A stretch of DNA of 64,000 bases from Streptomyces agglomeratus (GCF_001746415.1 NZ_MEHJ01000001.1:2687001-2751000), one strand, 5' to 3'. Numbered from the stretch's first letter, positions 46,071-55,757 are shown. Program-made: numbers and translations. The notes: a model not told the origin generated them from the letters alone.

Positions 46071-47417
46071 TCAGCGGGGCGTTCCGGCCTTACGCCGCTC
46101 GGGGAAGCGCGAACGGGGCCCGATGGCGGTCGCCCCGTTGACGCCCGCCGGCAGCGGCGTGCGCTCCTGCGGGTCCTCGGCCGTCCCACCGGCCTCCGCC
46201 GTCGCACCGGCCTCGTCCGTACCGCCCCCGTCGGTGAAGGCCCTGGTGCTCCTGCGGTAGCGGGGCGGGATGAAGGACTCCGCCCATCGCGGGGCGCGGG
46301 GAGTGAAGCGCGGGAGGAGCAGCAGCACCAGGCCGACCGCGCTCAGCGCGACGATGCCGAGCACGATCCACATGCTGGCCGAGTGCACGGAGTACGCGAC
46401 GGCGCCGAAGGCGATCAGGGCCGACCAGAAGTACATGATCAGCACCGCGCGGCTGTGCGAGTGGCCGATTTCCAGGAGCCGGTGGTGCAGGTGCCCCCGG
46501 TCCGCCGCGAACGGCGACTTGCCCTGCCAGGTACGCCGCACGATCGCCAGCAGCAGGTCCGCGAACGGGATCGCGATGATCGTCAGCGGCAGCAGCAGCG
46601 GGATGAAGACCGGCAGCATCGCGTGGGTGACCTCGCGGGTGCTGGCGCCCGGGAAGAGCTTCATCGCGTCCGGGTCCACCTGGCCGGTGACCGAGATCGC
46701 GCCGGCCGCCAGGACGAGGCCGATCAGCATCGACCCGGAGTCGCCCATGAAGATCCTGGCCGGGTGCATGTTGTGCGGGAGGAACCCCATGCACATGCCC
46801 ATCAGGATCGCGGCGAAGAGGGTGGCGGGCGCGGCTTCCTCGATGCCGTACCCGTACCAGATTCGGTACGCGTACATGAAGAACGCCGCGGAGGCGATGC
46901 AGACCATGCCGGCGGCCAGGCCGTCGAGGCCGTCCACGAAGTTCACCGCGTTGATGGTGATCACGACGAGCGCGACGGTGAGGAGATTGCCCTGCCAGGC
47001 CGTCACCGAGACCGGGCCGACGCCGGGCACGGGGAGCCACAGGATCGTCAGCCCCTGCGCGACCATCACGCCGGCGGCGATGAACTGGCCGCCCAGCTTG
47101 ATGAGCGCGTCGATCTCGAACTTGTCGTCCAGTACGCCGATGAGCCAGATCACCGCGGCGCCCGACAGCAGGGCGCGCGGCTCGTTCGACAGCTCGAAGA
47201 CGCTGCTGAGGTTCCGCAGGTGGTCCGCGACCAGCAGACCGGCGCACAGACCGCCGAACATCGCGATGCCGCCGAGCCGCGGTGTCGGCTCCCGGTGCAC
47301 ATCGCGGGCTCGGATCTCGGGCATCGCGCCGGTGGCGATGGCGAACTTCCGCACCGGTCCGGTCAGGAGGTAAGTCACCGCCGCCGTAACGCAGAGCGTC
47401 AGCAGGTATTCACGCAC
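46071..47417 (-). CDS. WecA/MraY-like undecaprenyl-phosphate sugar-1-phosphate transferase
   Basis: 448 residues, about ten or eleven helices. Active-site motifs are GVLDDKFEIDALIKLGGQF (DDxxD-type), NAVNFVDGLDGLAAGM, and RGHLHHRLLEIGHS (HIHH-like). It transfers a sugar phosphate from a UDP-sugar to undecaprenyl phosphate, starting a cell-wall glycopolymer such as teichoic acid or a linkage unit. A Glu/Ala-rich cytoplasmic tail of about 70 residues follows. GTG at 47417 has GGGG upstream; a TAGGGT -10-like box lies 40 nt before it (47462-47457). Confidence 0.92.
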   Translation of the reverse strand: MREYLLTLCVTAAVTYLLTGPVRKFAIATGAMPEIRARDVHREPTPRLGGIAMFGGLCAGLLVADHLRNLSSVFELSNEPRALLSGAAVIWLIGVLDDKFEIDALIKLGGQFIAAGVMVAQGLTILWLPVPGVGPVSVTAWQGNLLTVALVVITINAVNFVDGLDGLAAGMVCIASAAFFMYAYRIWYGYGIEEAAPATLFAAILMGMCMGFLPHNMHPARIFMGDSGSMLIGLVLAAGAISVTGQVDPDAMKLFPGASTREVTHAMLPVFIPLLLPLTIIAIPFADLLLAIVRRTWQGKSPFAADRGHLHHRLLEIGHSHSRAVLIMYFWSALIAFGAVAYSVHSASMWIVLGIVALSAVGLVLLLLPRFTPRAPRWAESFIPPRYRRSTRAFTDGGGTDEAGATAEAGGTAEDPQERTPLPAGVNGATAIGPRSRFPERRKAGTPR

Positions 47418-47522
47418 GGGCAGCCCCACAGGTATCGCCGGCCATCTCAGCCCCACACCCTAGCTTCGCGGCCACATGCTCCAGGACATTCGGGTACCGG
47501 TTGATGGTTGCACGACGCGGGA

Positions 47523-48785
47523 TCAGGCGGGATACGGCGGAAAATCGCCGGCCAGATCACGTACTTCCGCCGCGACCTTGGGGCCCTCTCCCCGCAGAGC
47601 CGACGAGAAGAGTTCCGCGATGCGCGGCATCTCACTCTCGCGCATGCCCTGGGTGGTGACGGCGGCCGTGCCGAGGCGGATGCCGCGCTCGTCGCCGTAC
47701 GGCAGGGCGCAGCAGTCCACCACGAGGCCGGCGGCCGCCAGCCGGCCGCGTGCGGTGCGGCCCTCGACACCGAGCGGGGACGGGTCCGCGGTGATCAGGT
47801 GGGTGTCCGTGCCGCCCGTGGTGACGGCGAAGCCCTGCCCTTCCAGGGCGTCCGCGAGTGCGCGCGCGTTGGTGACGACCTGATGGGCGTACGTCCTGAA
47901 CGCGGGGGTCGCCGCCTCACCGAAGGCGACCGCCTTCGCCGCCACCGAGTGCATCTGGGCGCCGCCCTGGGTGAAGGGGAAGACGGCCCGGTCGATACGC
48001 GTGGCGAGCTCGGCGCCGCACAGCAGCATGCCGCCGCGCGGGCCGCGCAGCACCTTGTGCGTGGTCGCGCAGACGACGTCGGCGTACGGGACCGGGCTGG
48101 GTGCCGCTCCCCCGGCGACCAGGCCGATGGGGTGCGCGGCGTCGGCGATGAGGTAGGCGCCGGTCTCGTCCGCGATCTCGCGGAAGGCCGCGTAGTCGGG
48201 GTGCCGGGGGTAGGCGATGGAGCCGACGACGATGGCTCTGGGGCGGTGCTTGCGGGCGAGGAGGCGCACCTGCTCGTAGTCGATGAGGCCGGACTCGTGG
48301 TCGACGCCGTAACCGATGAAGTCGAACCAGCGGCCGGAGAAGTTGGCCGGGGAGCCGTGGGTGAGGTGTCCCCCGTACGGGAGTCCCATGGCCAGCACCT
48401 TGTCGCCCGGTCGCAGCAGCGCGGCGTACGCGGCGAGGACGGCGGCGGAGCCGGAGTGCGGCTGGACGTTGGCGTGCTCGGCGCCGAACAGGCGTGTGGC
48501 GCGGTCGACGGCGAGGCGCTCCGCGACGTCGACCAGCTCGCAGCCGCCGTGGTGGCGGGCGCCGGGGTACCCCTCGGCGTACTTGTTGGCCAGCGGCGAG
48601 CCGAGGGCGGCGAGGACGGCGGGCGAGCAGAAGTTCTCGGCGGCGATCAGCTGGAGGCCGGCGGCCTCACGGCCCATTTCGCCGAGGACGACGTCGGCGA
48701 TCTCGGGGTCCTGGCGGCTCAGCGCTGCGAAGCCCGCCCCGAGGACGGCGTGCTCCTGCTGAACGGGTGAGGCGGTGACCGGCAT
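47523..48785 (-). CDS. Divergent serine hydroxymethyltransferase-like PLP enzyme
   Basis: 420 residues, SHMT length and order of motifs: QLIAAENFCSPAVLAALGSP, NKYAEGYPGARHHGGCELVD, ANVQPHSGSAAVLAAY, GGHLTHGS, DAAHPIGLVAGG and the PLP Lys in CATTHKVLRGPRGG. The active-site YYGGCE of canonical GlyA is HHGGCE here, and SAYSG-type residues are IAYPR. It may act on another amino acid or aldehyde. It sits between tsaC-region genes and the WecA-like gene, not with folate genes. ATG with GGAG 6 nt upstream. Confidence 0.87.
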   Translation of the reverse strand: MPVTASPVQQEHAVLGAGFAALSRQDPEIADVVLGEMGREAAGLQLIAAENFCSPAVLAALGSPLANKYAEGYPGARHHGGCELVDVAERLAVDRATRLFGAEHANVQPHSGSAAVLAAYAALLRPGDKVLAMGLPYGGHLTHGSPANFSGRWFDFIGYGVDHESGLIDYEQVRLLARKHRPRAIVVGSIAYPRHPDYAAFREIADETGAYLIADAAHPIGLVAGGAAPSPVPYADVVCATTHKVLRGPRGGMLLCGAELATRIDRAVFPFTQGGAQMHSVAAKAVAFGEAATPAFRTYAHQVVTNARALADALEGQGFAVTTGGTDTHLITADPSPLGVEGRTARGRLAAAGLVVDCCALPYGDERGIRLGTAAVTTQGMRESEMPRIAELFSSALRGEGPKVAAEVRDLAGDFPPYPA

Positions 48786-48918
48786 GGCTGGCTCCGGGCC
48801 TGGCGAAGGGGTGCGGCCCCTCCAATGTAGGACGCCCCGGGCGCCGCTGCCCGTCGTACGGGCGACCGGGTTCCGCGCCCCGGCCCGCCCCGACCGCAGG
48901 GGGCGCGGGCGCGGAGGG

Positions 48919-49566
48919 TCAGGTGCGGGCCGAGGTCCCCGTGAGCGCCGTGACGACCGGGTCCAGCGCCGTGTTGATCTCGTCGCCGATGGAGCGGAAG
49001 AAGGTGATGGGGGCGCCGTACGGGTCGTACACCTCGTCGGCCTCCACGCTGGGGGCGAGCAGCCAGCCGCGCAGGGCCGCCGCGGCCCGTACGAGGGCGC
49101 GTGCGCGCTCCACCACGCCGTCCTGGAGTGGATCGGGCAGCGTGGCCGGGTCGATGGCCCGTACGAGCCGTGTGAACTCCTTGAGGGTGAACGTGCGCAG
49201 GCCCGCCGAGTGCCCCATGGAGATGACCTGCGCCCGGTGGTCGCGCGTCGCGGTCAGCACCAGGTCGGCGCGGATGACGTGCTCGTCGAGCAGTTCACGC
49301 CCTGTGAACCCCGCCGCGTCCGCCCCGAAGTCGGCGAGCACGGCGGCGGCGTTGGCCTCCATGGGCGCGCCCTCGTGCCCCCACGTGCCCGCGCTCTCCA
49401 CGACGAGGCCGCGGGTGAGCGGGTCGCCCAGGCGGTCGCTGAGGGCATGGCGGGTCAGCCGCTCGGTGATCGGCGAGCGGCAGACGTTGCCGGTGCTGAC
49501 GTGGAGGATACGGAAGGTGTGCCCGGATATACCTTCGGCTGTGCCACGCCCGTCAAGGGCGGTCAA
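48919..49566 (-). CDS. Low-molecular-weight tyrosine phosphatase-fold protein, catalytic Cys replaced by Ser
   Basis: 215 residues. The P-loop reads RILHVSTGNVCRSPITERL: the family consensus CxGNxCRS has Ser (AGC) at the nucleophile position, while the second Cys, the Arg and the C-terminal Asp (VYDPYGAP) remain. The general fold is otherwise kept, with a C-terminal extension of about 40 residues. It is probably a phosphate- or phosphotyrosine-binding pseudophosphatase, or needs another chemistry (inference). The TTG start overlaps the tsaC stop (TTGA) with GAGGTGG upstream. Confidence 0.87.
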   Translation of the reverse strand: MTALDGRGTAEGISGHTFRILHVSTGNVCRSPITERLTRHALSDRLGDPLTRGLVVESAGTWGHEGAPMEANAAAVLADFGADAAGFTGRELLDEHVIRADLVLTATRDHRAQVISMGHSAGLRTFTLKEFTRLVRAIDPATLPDPLQDGVVERARALVRAAAALRGWLLAPSVEADEVYDPYGAPITFFRSIGDEINTALDPVVTALTGTSART

Positions 49567-50210
49567 CTGGCCACCTCGAGGTCGGGTACGACCTTGCGCA
49601 GCTCCTCGGCGTCGAGAGCGCCGGCCCGCAGCAGGACAGGGACCTTGCCCGTGACGTCGACGATCGACGACGGGACGATGCCGGGGGTCGGGCCGCCGTC
49701 GAGGTACACGGAGACCGAGTCGCCGAGCATCTCCTGGGCGGCGTCGCAGTCCTCGGGAGCGGGGTGTCCCGTGAGGTTGGCGCTGGAGACCGCCATCGGG
49801 CCGAACTCGGTGAGCAGCTCGATCGCGACCGGGTGCAGCGGCATGCGGACGGCGACGGTGCCGTGCGTCTCGCCGAGGTCCCACTGGAGGGACGGCTGGT
49901 GGCGGGCGACCAGGGTCAGCGCGCCGGGCCAGAAGGCGTCGACGAGCTCCCACGCCTGCTCGGAGAAGTCGGTGACCAGCCCGTGCAGGGTGTTCGGGGA
50001 ACCGATGAGGACGGGCGTGGGCATGTTGCGGCCGCGCCCCTTGGCCTCCAGGAGGTCGCCGACGGCCTCCGCGCTGAAGGCGTCGGCCCCGATGCCGTAG
50101 ACGGTGTCGGTCGGCAGGACGACCAGCTCGCCACGACGGACGGCGGCCGCGGCTTCGCGCAGACCGGTCTTGCGGTCCGTCGCGTCGTTGCAGTCGTATC
50201 GCCGTGCCAT
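49563..50210 (-). CDS. tsaC: L-threonylcarbamoyladenylate synthase (TsaC/Sua5 family)
   Basis: 215 residues. LVVLPTDTVYGIGADAFS, AKGRGRNMPTPVLIG (KxR and SxN-type substrate loop), the AFWPGALTLV motif and MAVSSANLTGHPAPEDC are the YrdC/Sua5 signature. It makes threonylcarbamoyl-AMP from Thr, bicarbonate and ATP for t6A37 in ANN-decoding tRNAs. It follows prmC by 44 nt in a translation-factor operon, and is coupled to the phosphatase-like gene. Confidence 0.95.
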   Translation of the reverse strand: MARRYDCNDATDRKTGLREAAAAVRRGELVVLPTDTVYGIGADAFSAEAVGDLLEAKGRGRNMPTPVLIGSPNTLHGLVTDFSEQAWELVDAFWPGALTLVARHQPSLQWDLGETHGTVAVRMPLHPVAIELLTEFGPMAVSSANLTGHPAPEDCDAAQEMLGDSVSVYLDGGPTPGIVPSSIVDVTGKVPVLLRAGALDAEELRKVVPDLEVAS

Positions 50211-50254
50211 TTAAGGGGCCTCCTCGTGCGGGAACTGGTTTCTGCGGCCGGCGG

Positions 50255-51100
50255 TCACGGCATGGCCTTGCGGGCGGTCGCGAAGCGGGGCCGGTTGTTG
50301 AGGTCGGGGTGGTCGGCCGCGTCGGCCCAGCCACGTTCCTCGGTGAAGATCCACGGCACCTGGCCGCCCTGGGTGTCGGCGTGCTCGATGACGACGACGC
50401 CGCCGGGCCGCAGCAGGCGGTGTGCGGTGCGCTCGATGTGGCGGATCAGGTCGAGACCGTCCTCGCCGGAGAAGAGGGCCATCTGCGGGTCGTGGTCGCG
50501 GGCCTCGGGGGCGACGTACTCCCACTCGGTGAGCGGGATGTACGGCGGGTTGGAGACGACGAGGTCGACCTGGCCGTCGAGCTCGGGGAGCGCGTCCCGG
50601 GCGTCGCCCTGGTGGATGGTGACGCGCGAGCCCTCGGCGTTCTTGCGCGTCCACTTGATCGCGTCGTCGGACAGCTCGACGCCGTGCACGCGCGAGCGCG
50701 GGACCTCCTGCGCCATGGCGAGCGCGATGGCGCCGGAGCCGGTGCACAGGTCGACGATGAGCGGTTCGACGACGTCCATGGCGCGTACGGCGTCTATGGC
50801 CCAGCCGACGACCGATTCGGTCTCGGGGCGGGGCACGAAGACGCCGGGGCCCACCTGGAGCTCCAGGAAGCGGAAGAAGGCGCGCCCGGTGATGTGCTGC
50901 AACGGTTCGCGGGCCTCGCGGCGCGCGATCGTCTCCCAGTAGCGCGCGTCGAAGTCGGCGTCCTTGACGTTGTGCAGCTCTCCCCGCTTGACGCCGTGCA
51001 CGAACGCGGCGAGCTCCTCCGCGTCGAACCGCGGTGAGGGCACGCCGGCGTCGGCCAGCCGCTGGGTGGCCTGAGCCACCTCGGCGAGCAGCAGATTCAT
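50255..51100 (-). CDS. prmC: PrmC/HemK release factor glutamine methyltransferase
   Basis: 281 residues. The N-terminal helical substrate domain ends near ITGRAFFRFLELQVGPGVFV. The SAM-binding motif is LIVDLCTGSGAIALAMAQE, and the catalytic NPPY is in VDLVVSNPPYIPLTEWE. It methylates the GGQ glutamine of release factors; prfA lies 42 nt upstream, the usual pair. Confidence 0.96.
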   Translation of the reverse strand: MNLLLAEVAQATQRLADAGVPSPRFDAEELAAFVHGVKRGELHNVKDADFDARYWETIARREAREPLQHITGRAFFRFLELQVGPGVFVPRPETESVVGWAIDAVRAMDVVEPLIVDLCTGSGAIALAMAQEVPRSRVHGVELSDDAIKWTRKNAEGSRVTIHQGDARDALPELDGQVDLVVSNPPYIPLTEWEYVAPEARDHDPQMALFSGEDGLDLIRHIERTAHRLLRPGGVVVIEHADTQGGQVPWIFTEERGWADAADHPDLNNRPRFATARKAMP

Positions 51101-51142
51101 CCCGGTCCTCCGACTTGCAGGGGGCGTACTGGCTTTGCTGGC

Positions 51143-52231
51143 TTACTGGCTTTCCTGGGCCGCCGCGAGCTTCGCGGCGGAGTCGGCGTCGACGCACGCC
51201 TGGATCACCGCGTCCAGGTCGCCGTCGAGTACCTGGTCCAAGTTGTACGCCTTGAAGCCCACGCGGTGGTCCGAGATCCGGTTTTCCGGGAAGTTGTACG
51301 TACGGATCTTCTCCGAGCGGTCAACCGTACGGACCTGGCTGCGGCGTACGTCGGAGGCTTCCTGCTCGGCCGCTTCCTGGGCCGCGGCGAGCAGCCGCGA
51401 GCGCAGGATGCGCATGGCCTGCTCCTTGTTCTGGAGCTGGCTCTTCTCGTTCTGGCAGGAGGCGACGACGCCGGTCGGCAGGTGCGTGATGCGGACCGCG
51501 GAGTCGGTGGTGTTGACGGACTGGCCGCCGGGGCCCGACGAGCGGTAGACGTCGATACGGAGATCGTTGGCGTGGATCTCGACGTCGACCTCTTCGGCCT
51601 CGGGGGTGACGAGCACGCCGGCCGCCGAGGTGTGGATGCGGCCCTGCGACTCGGTGGAGGGCACGCGCTGCACGCGGTGCACGCCGCCCTCGTACTTCAG
51701 CCGCGCCCAGACGCCCTGGCCGGGCTCGGTCGCGCCGTTGCCGCCCTTGGTCTTCACCGCGACCTGGACGTCCTTGTAGCCGCCCAGCTCGGACTCGGTG
51801 GCGTCGATGATCTCGGTCTTCCAGCCGACGCGCTCCGCGTACCGCAGGTACATGCGCAGCAGGTCGCCGGCGAACAGGGCCGACTCGTCGCCGCCCGCGC
51901 CCGCCTTGACCTCGAGGATGACGTCCTTGTCGTCGCTGGGGTCGCGCGGGACGAGGAGCAGCCGCAGCTTCTCCGTCAGCTCGTCGCGCTGCTTCTCCAG
52001 CAGCTTGAGCTCGGCGGCGAAGTCGGGGTCGTCGTGGGCGTATTCGCGCGCGGTGACGATGTCCTCGCCGGTCAGCTTCCAGGCCCGGTACGTCCCGATG
52101 ATCGGGGTCAGCTCGGCGTAGCGCTTGTTCAGCCTGCGCGCGTTCGCCTGGTCGGCGTGGACCGAGGGATCGGCCAGCTTCTTCTCGAGATCGGCGTGCT
52201 CGCCGATCAGATCCTCGACCGCCTCGAACAT
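51143..52231 (-). CDS. prfA: Peptide chain release factor 1
   Basis: 362 residues. The GGQ motif is in [19 protein letters not shown] and the stop-codon-reading PxT-type element in [16 protein letters not shown]. Recognises UAA and UAG and triggers peptide release. ATG start. Lies 114 nt after rpmE with a hairpin between. Confidence 0.97.
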   Translation of the reverse strand: MFEAVEDLIGEHADLEKKLADPSVHADQANARRLNKRYAELTPIIGTYRAWKLTGEDIVTAREYAHDDPDFAAELKLLEKQRDELTEKLRLLLVPRDPSDDKDVILEVKAGAGGDESALFAGDLLRMYLRYAERVGWKTEIIDATESELGGYKDVQVAVKTKGGNGATEPGQGVWARLKYEGGVHRVQRVPSTESQGRIHTSAAGVLVTPEAEEVDVEIHANDLRIDVYRSSGPGGQSVNTTDSAVRITHLPTGVVASCQNEKSQLQNKEQAMRILRSRLLAAAQEAAEQEASDVRRSQVRTVDRSEKIRTYNFPENRISDHRVGFKAYNLDQVLDGDLDAVIQACVDADSAAKLAAAQESQ

Positions 52232-52290
52232 CTTCGGGCTCCTGGGTAGCGAAAAACGAGTGGGAAGTGCGGACTGTGCGTCACGACAAA

Positions 52291-52336
52291 GCGCCGGTCC
52301 TTGCCACCCCTGTACGGAGCGGCCGAGGACCGGCGC
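52291..52336 (-). terminator. Hairpin between rpmE and prfA
   Basis: GCGCCGGTCCT and AGGACCGGCGC form an 11-bp perfect stem with a 24-nt loop, 9 nt past the rpmE stop. Probably a partial terminator separating ribosomal protein and release factor expression. Confidence 0.6.
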
Positions 52337-52345
52337 AATGGCTCG

Positions 52346-52564
52346 CTACTTCGCGGCGGCAGCCTTGCCGAAGCGGGCCTCGAAGCGGGCCACGCGGCCA
52401 CCGGTGTCGAGGATCTTCTGCTTGCCCGTGTAGAACGGGTGGCACTCGGAGCAGACCTCGGCGCGGACGGTGCCGCTGGAGATCGTGCTGCGGGTGGTGA
52501 ACGTCGCGCCACAGGTGCAGCTGACCTGGGTCTCGACGTACTCGGGGTGGATTTCGCGCTTCAA
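52346..52564 (-). CDS. rpmE: Ribosomal protein L31, zinc-binding (C+) type
   Basis: 72 residues. Four Cys occur as SCTCGATF and EVCSECHPF, followed by [17 protein letters not shown], the C+ L31 pattern. C+ forms are usually made in zinc sufficiency and swapped for a Cys-less paralogue under Zur control in zinc limitation. TTG start with AGGAGA 4 nt upstream. Confidence 0.96.
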   Translation of the reverse strand: MKREIHPEYVETQVSCTCGATFTTRSTISSGTVRAEVCSECHPFYTGKQKILDTGGRVARFEARFGKAAAAK

Positions 52565-52700
52565 GGTGTCTCCTAGTTTCGGGAGGGCGCCGGGTCGCCC
52601 GCGCGGATTGCGCGTACGTGAACCGGGGCCGACGTACCAGTCTGCCAGCACTGGCCGCATCTCCCAAAACCGGGGACGGGCCGGAACTATTCCCCGGCCG

Positions 52701-53816
52701 CTACCGGCTCGCGACGACCTTGCCGGCGCTGCCCTTGTCGCCCGCGGAGTCCTTGGTCGCGGAGGCCGGTACGGGCCTGTCCCGGCGCAGCGCTTCCCAG
52801 ACCTGACGGGACTGGCGCTGGAGCGGGAGGACGCGGTTGGGGTCGGCGGGGTCGTACTGCACGGGCAGGGTCACCATCTTCATGTCGCCCGCGCCGATGC
52901 CCTTGAGGCCGCCCGCGAAGCCGGTCAGCTCCTTGACCGACGCGAGGTCGGAGTCGGTGGTGACGGACTTGGTGGCGCTGTCGGCCAGGTCGTACAGCTT
53001 CTTGGGGTTCGTGAAGACACCGACGTCCTTGACCTGGTCGATCAGTGCCTTCATGAAGGCCTGCTGGAGCTGGATGCGGCCGAGGTCGCTGCCGTCGCCG
53101 ACGCTCTTGCGGGTGCGTACGAGCCCGAGCGACTGCTCGCCGTCGAGCGTGTGGGTGCCGGGCTTGAGGTGGAGGTGGCTCTTGCCGTCGTCGATGGCCC
53201 GGTTGGTGGTGATCTCCACGCCGCCCAGGTCGTCGATGAGCTTCTTGAATCCGGTGAAGTCGACCTCGACGTAGTGGTCCATGCGGATGCCGGACATCTT
53301 CTCGACGGTCTTGACCGCGCAGGCCGGTCCGCCCACCTGGTACGCCGTGTTGAACATCTGGTGCTTGCCGCCGGGGACGGCCGCGCCTCCGCTGTCCGAC
53401 GCGCACGCGGGGCGCTCGATCAGGGTGTCGCGCGGTATGGAGACGACGCTGGCCTTCTTCCGGCCCTCGTACACGTGCATGACCATCGCGGTGTCGGAGC
53501 GGGCGCCGCCCTCGTCCTCGCCGTACTTCGCGTTGTCGCCCGAGCGGGAGTCGGAGCCGAGGACGAGGATGTCCATGGAGCCGTTGTCGACGTCGTCGGG
53601 GCGGTCGCCGCCGAGCTGGGTGTTGATGTCGACGCCCTTGAGATTGCCGTTGAGCTGGAAGTAGACGTAACCGAGTCCGGTGCCGCCCAGCAGCACCACG
53701 CCCGCCGCGGCCCACGCGGTGACGGTGAGCGCCCTGGGGCGGCTGGTGGGCTCCGGTGCTTTCCGGCGTCTGCCGGTGCCCCGTATTCGGCTGCTCCTGC
53801 TCTGCTGCTCGGCCAT
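52701..53816 (-). CDS. LytR-CpsA-Psr (LCP) family glycopolymer ligase
   Basis: 371 residues. A basic cytoplasmic head ([12 protein letters not shown]) and one TM helix ([20 protein letters not shown]) precede the external LCP domain. Key elements are [22 protein letters not shown] with the catalytic Arg, [20 protein letters not shown] and [20 protein letters not shown]. It attaches undecaprenyl-linked glycopolymers to peptidoglycan, so it could act downstream of the WecA-like enzyme at 46071. Between it and rho an extra protease gene is inserted. Confidence 0.94.
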   Translation of the reverse strand: MAEQQSRSSRIRGTGRRRKAPEPTSRPRALTVTAWAAAGVVLLGGTGLGYVYFQLNGNLKGVDINTQLGGDRPDDVDNGSMDILVLGSDSRSGDNAKYGEDEGGARSDTAMVMHVYEGRKKASVVSIPRDTLIERPACASDSGGAAVPGGKHQMFNTAYQVGGPACAVKTVEKMSGIRMDHYVEVDFTGFKKLIDDLGGVEITTNRAIDDGKSHLHLKPGTHTLDGEQSLGLVRTRKSVGDGSDLGRIQLQQAFMKALIDQVKDVGVFTNPKKLYDLADSATKSVTTDSDLASVKELTGFAGGLKGIGAGDMKMVTLPVQYDPADPNRVLPLQRQSRQVWEALRRDRPVPASATKDSAGDKGSAGKVVASR

Positions 53817-53924
53817 GCTCTCCCCAGCGCTCGTTGGTTCCGGAACCCCCTGCCGTGATGATCAGGCACGGTTTGTCGGCACTTACGACACATGTCAGAC
53901 GCCGGATCACCGTGAAGGGTTGCA

Positions 53925-53969
53925 CAACGCCCTGTGGCCCCTGCTGGGGGCAGGGGCCACAGGGCGTTG
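53925..53969 (-). terminator. Very strong terminator hairpin after the protease gene
   Basis: A perfect 20-bp stem (53925-53944 and 53950-53969, arms starting CAACGCCCTGTGG) with a 5-nt loop, 48 nt past the stop at 54018. It is the longest uninterrupted stem in the window. Confidence 0.85.
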
Positions 53970-54017
53970 GCGGGACGTCCGGGCGAGAGGGACCAAAGTC
54001 CCCGCTCACCAGGGTTT

Positions 54018-55757
54018 TCAGCCGAAGAGGTTGTACTGCTGCCAGCCGGTGCCGATCTTGACGCGTGTGGCGAAGATCTCCGACGACGCCTTGCCGGTGC
54101 CCGGGTAGAGGTAGAGCGTGCCGCCGGGCGTACGGGCCAGGTAGTCGGCCTTGCCGTCACCGGTGACGTCACCGGCCGCGTCGAAGGCGTTGTAGTCGCT
54201 CCACGTACGGACCTTCACCCGCGCGGAGAAGGCGCCGGTGCCGGCCTTGGCCGTGCCCTTGTAGAGGAACATCTCCGACGTGCTGCCCTTGCGGGCGATC
54301 AGGTCGGCCTTGCCGTCGCCGGTGAAGTCACCGTTGCCGCGTACCGAGTTGTACTGGCTCCAGCCGGTACCGACCTTGACGCGGGTCGAGAACGTGCCGT
54401 TGCCCTTGCCGGGGTAGATCCACAGAACGCCCGCGGAGTCGACGGACAGCAGGTCCGGCAGGGCGTCGCCGGTGACGTCTCCGGGGACGACGATCTGCTT
54501 CCTGGAGCCCCAGCCGGACGCGATCTTCGTGTTGGACCACTGCTGGGTGGACGGCACGTAGTGCGACCACATGACGTCCCCGGACGTGGTCCGGATGACG
54601 AGGTCCTCGTAGCCGTCCCGGTTGAGGTCGGTCTGGAGGATCACGTTGGTGCCGCTGTAGTTGCCCTGGTTGACGCGCGCGGCGAACGAGGTGCCCTTGG
54701 AGGCGTACGAGTAGAGCGTGCCGCCGGAGGTGCGGGCGATGACGTCGGACCGGTGGTCACCGGTCAGGTTGCCGTCGTCGACGCGCGGGACGACGGATCC
54801 GGCGTACGAGCTGACCTTGGCGTAGACGCTGTACGCGCCCTTCTTCACGCAGTTCTGGATGCCCCACGAGACCACGCCGACGATCTTGCCGCCGACCACC
54901 AGGGGGCCGCCCGAGTCGCCGTTGCAGGCGCTCTTCGTACCGCTGTCCTGACCGCTGGCGGGCTTGCCCGCGCAGACCATGTGGCCCTTGACGAACTGGT
55001 CCCCGAGCTCCCAGTCGGCGCACGTGGCGTCGGAGTTGATGGGCAGCTCCGCCTTGCGCAGCGTCTCCGAGATCTCGTTGTTCCGGGACGTGGTGCGGCC
55101 CCAGCCGTAGACCGTGGCGAGCGTCCCGGGCTTGTACGACGTGGTGTCGTGCGACTTCGTGATGTTGATCGGCTTGGCCTTGACCGGGGAGGCCAGGGTC
55201 AGCACCGCGATGTCGTTGTCGAGCGTGTAGTCGTTGTACTTCGGGTGGCTCCACTGCCGCCACACGCCCGAATTGGTGCCGCCGGTCGCCAGCTTGTCGG
55301 TGCCGGTGACGACGACGCCCTTGCCCTTCCAGTCAAAGCCCTTGACGCAGTGCGCGGCGGTGAGGATCTTCGTCGGCGCGATGACGGCGCCGCCGCAGAA
55401 GAAGGAGTCCGGGCCGTCGTTGTAGAAGAGCTGGGCCATCCACGGCGCCGTGCTGATGGCCGTTTCCGTACCGCCGATGACCATCGGGTCGATCGTGCCG
55501 CCCGACGAGAACCTCGACGTCTCGGGCTGCTGCGGCTGCCCGGCCGACTTGGCCGCGCCCGCGAGGCGTGCTTCCAGCTCTGCCGGGGAGGGCGAGGTGA
55601 CGGCCGGCTTGCTCGTGGGCGAGGGCACCGGCGAAGCGGCGTTGGCCGGGGCCATCAGCATCACGCCGGCCACCGCGGTGGCGATCGCCGCGGCTGCCGC
55701 CGGCACGGCTGTCCGTATCCGGCGGCGGTGTTTGCCGCCCTGCTTGCCAGAGATCAC
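54018..55757 (-). CDS. Secreted trypsin-like serine protease with FG-GAP/VCBS repeats
   Basis: 579 residues. A basic head and hydrophobic core (TAVPAAAAAIATAVAGVMLM, cut near ANA-ASP) form the signal peptide. A Ser/Pro propeptide of about 60 residues ends before a VIGGTETAISTAPWMAQL mature start. The S1 triad is LTAAHC, TLDNDIAVL and NGDSGGPLV. The C-terminal half has at least four FG-GAP-like repeats with calcium-loop motifs (GDVTGDALPDLLS, GDFTGDGKADLIA, GDVTGDGKADYLA) likely to form a beta-propeller. GTG start with AGGAG 6 nt upstream. A dyad GTCACTTGTGAC (55853-55864) lies in its promoter region. Confidence 0.94.
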   Translation of the reverse strand: MISGKQGGKHRRRIRTAVPAAAAAIATAVAGVMLMAPANAASPVPSPTSKPAVTSPSPAELEARLAGAAKSAGQPQQPETSRFSSGGTIDPMVIGGTETAISTAPWMAQLFYNDGPDSFFCGGAVIAPTKILTAAHCVKGFDWKGKGVVVTGTDKLATGGTNSGVWRQWSHPKYNDYTLDNDIAVLTLASPVKAKPINITKSHDTTSYKPGTLATVYGWGRTTSRNNEISETLRKAELPINSDATCADWELGDQFVKGHMVCAGKPASGQDSGTKSACNGDSGGPLVVGGKIVGVVSWGIQNCVKKGAYSVYAKVSSYAGSVVPRVDDGNLTGDHRSDVIARTSGGTLYSYASKGTSFAARVNQGNYSGTNVILQTDLNRDGYEDLVIRTTSGDVMWSHYVPSTQQWSNTKIASGWGSRKQIVVPGDVTGDALPDLLSVDSAGVLWIYPGKGNGTFSTRVKVGTGWSQYNSVRGNGDFTGDGKADLIARKGSTSEMFLYKGTAKAGTGAFSARVKVRTWSDYNAFDAAGDVTGDGKADYLARTPGGTLYLYPGTGKASSEIFATRVKIGTGWQQYNLFG

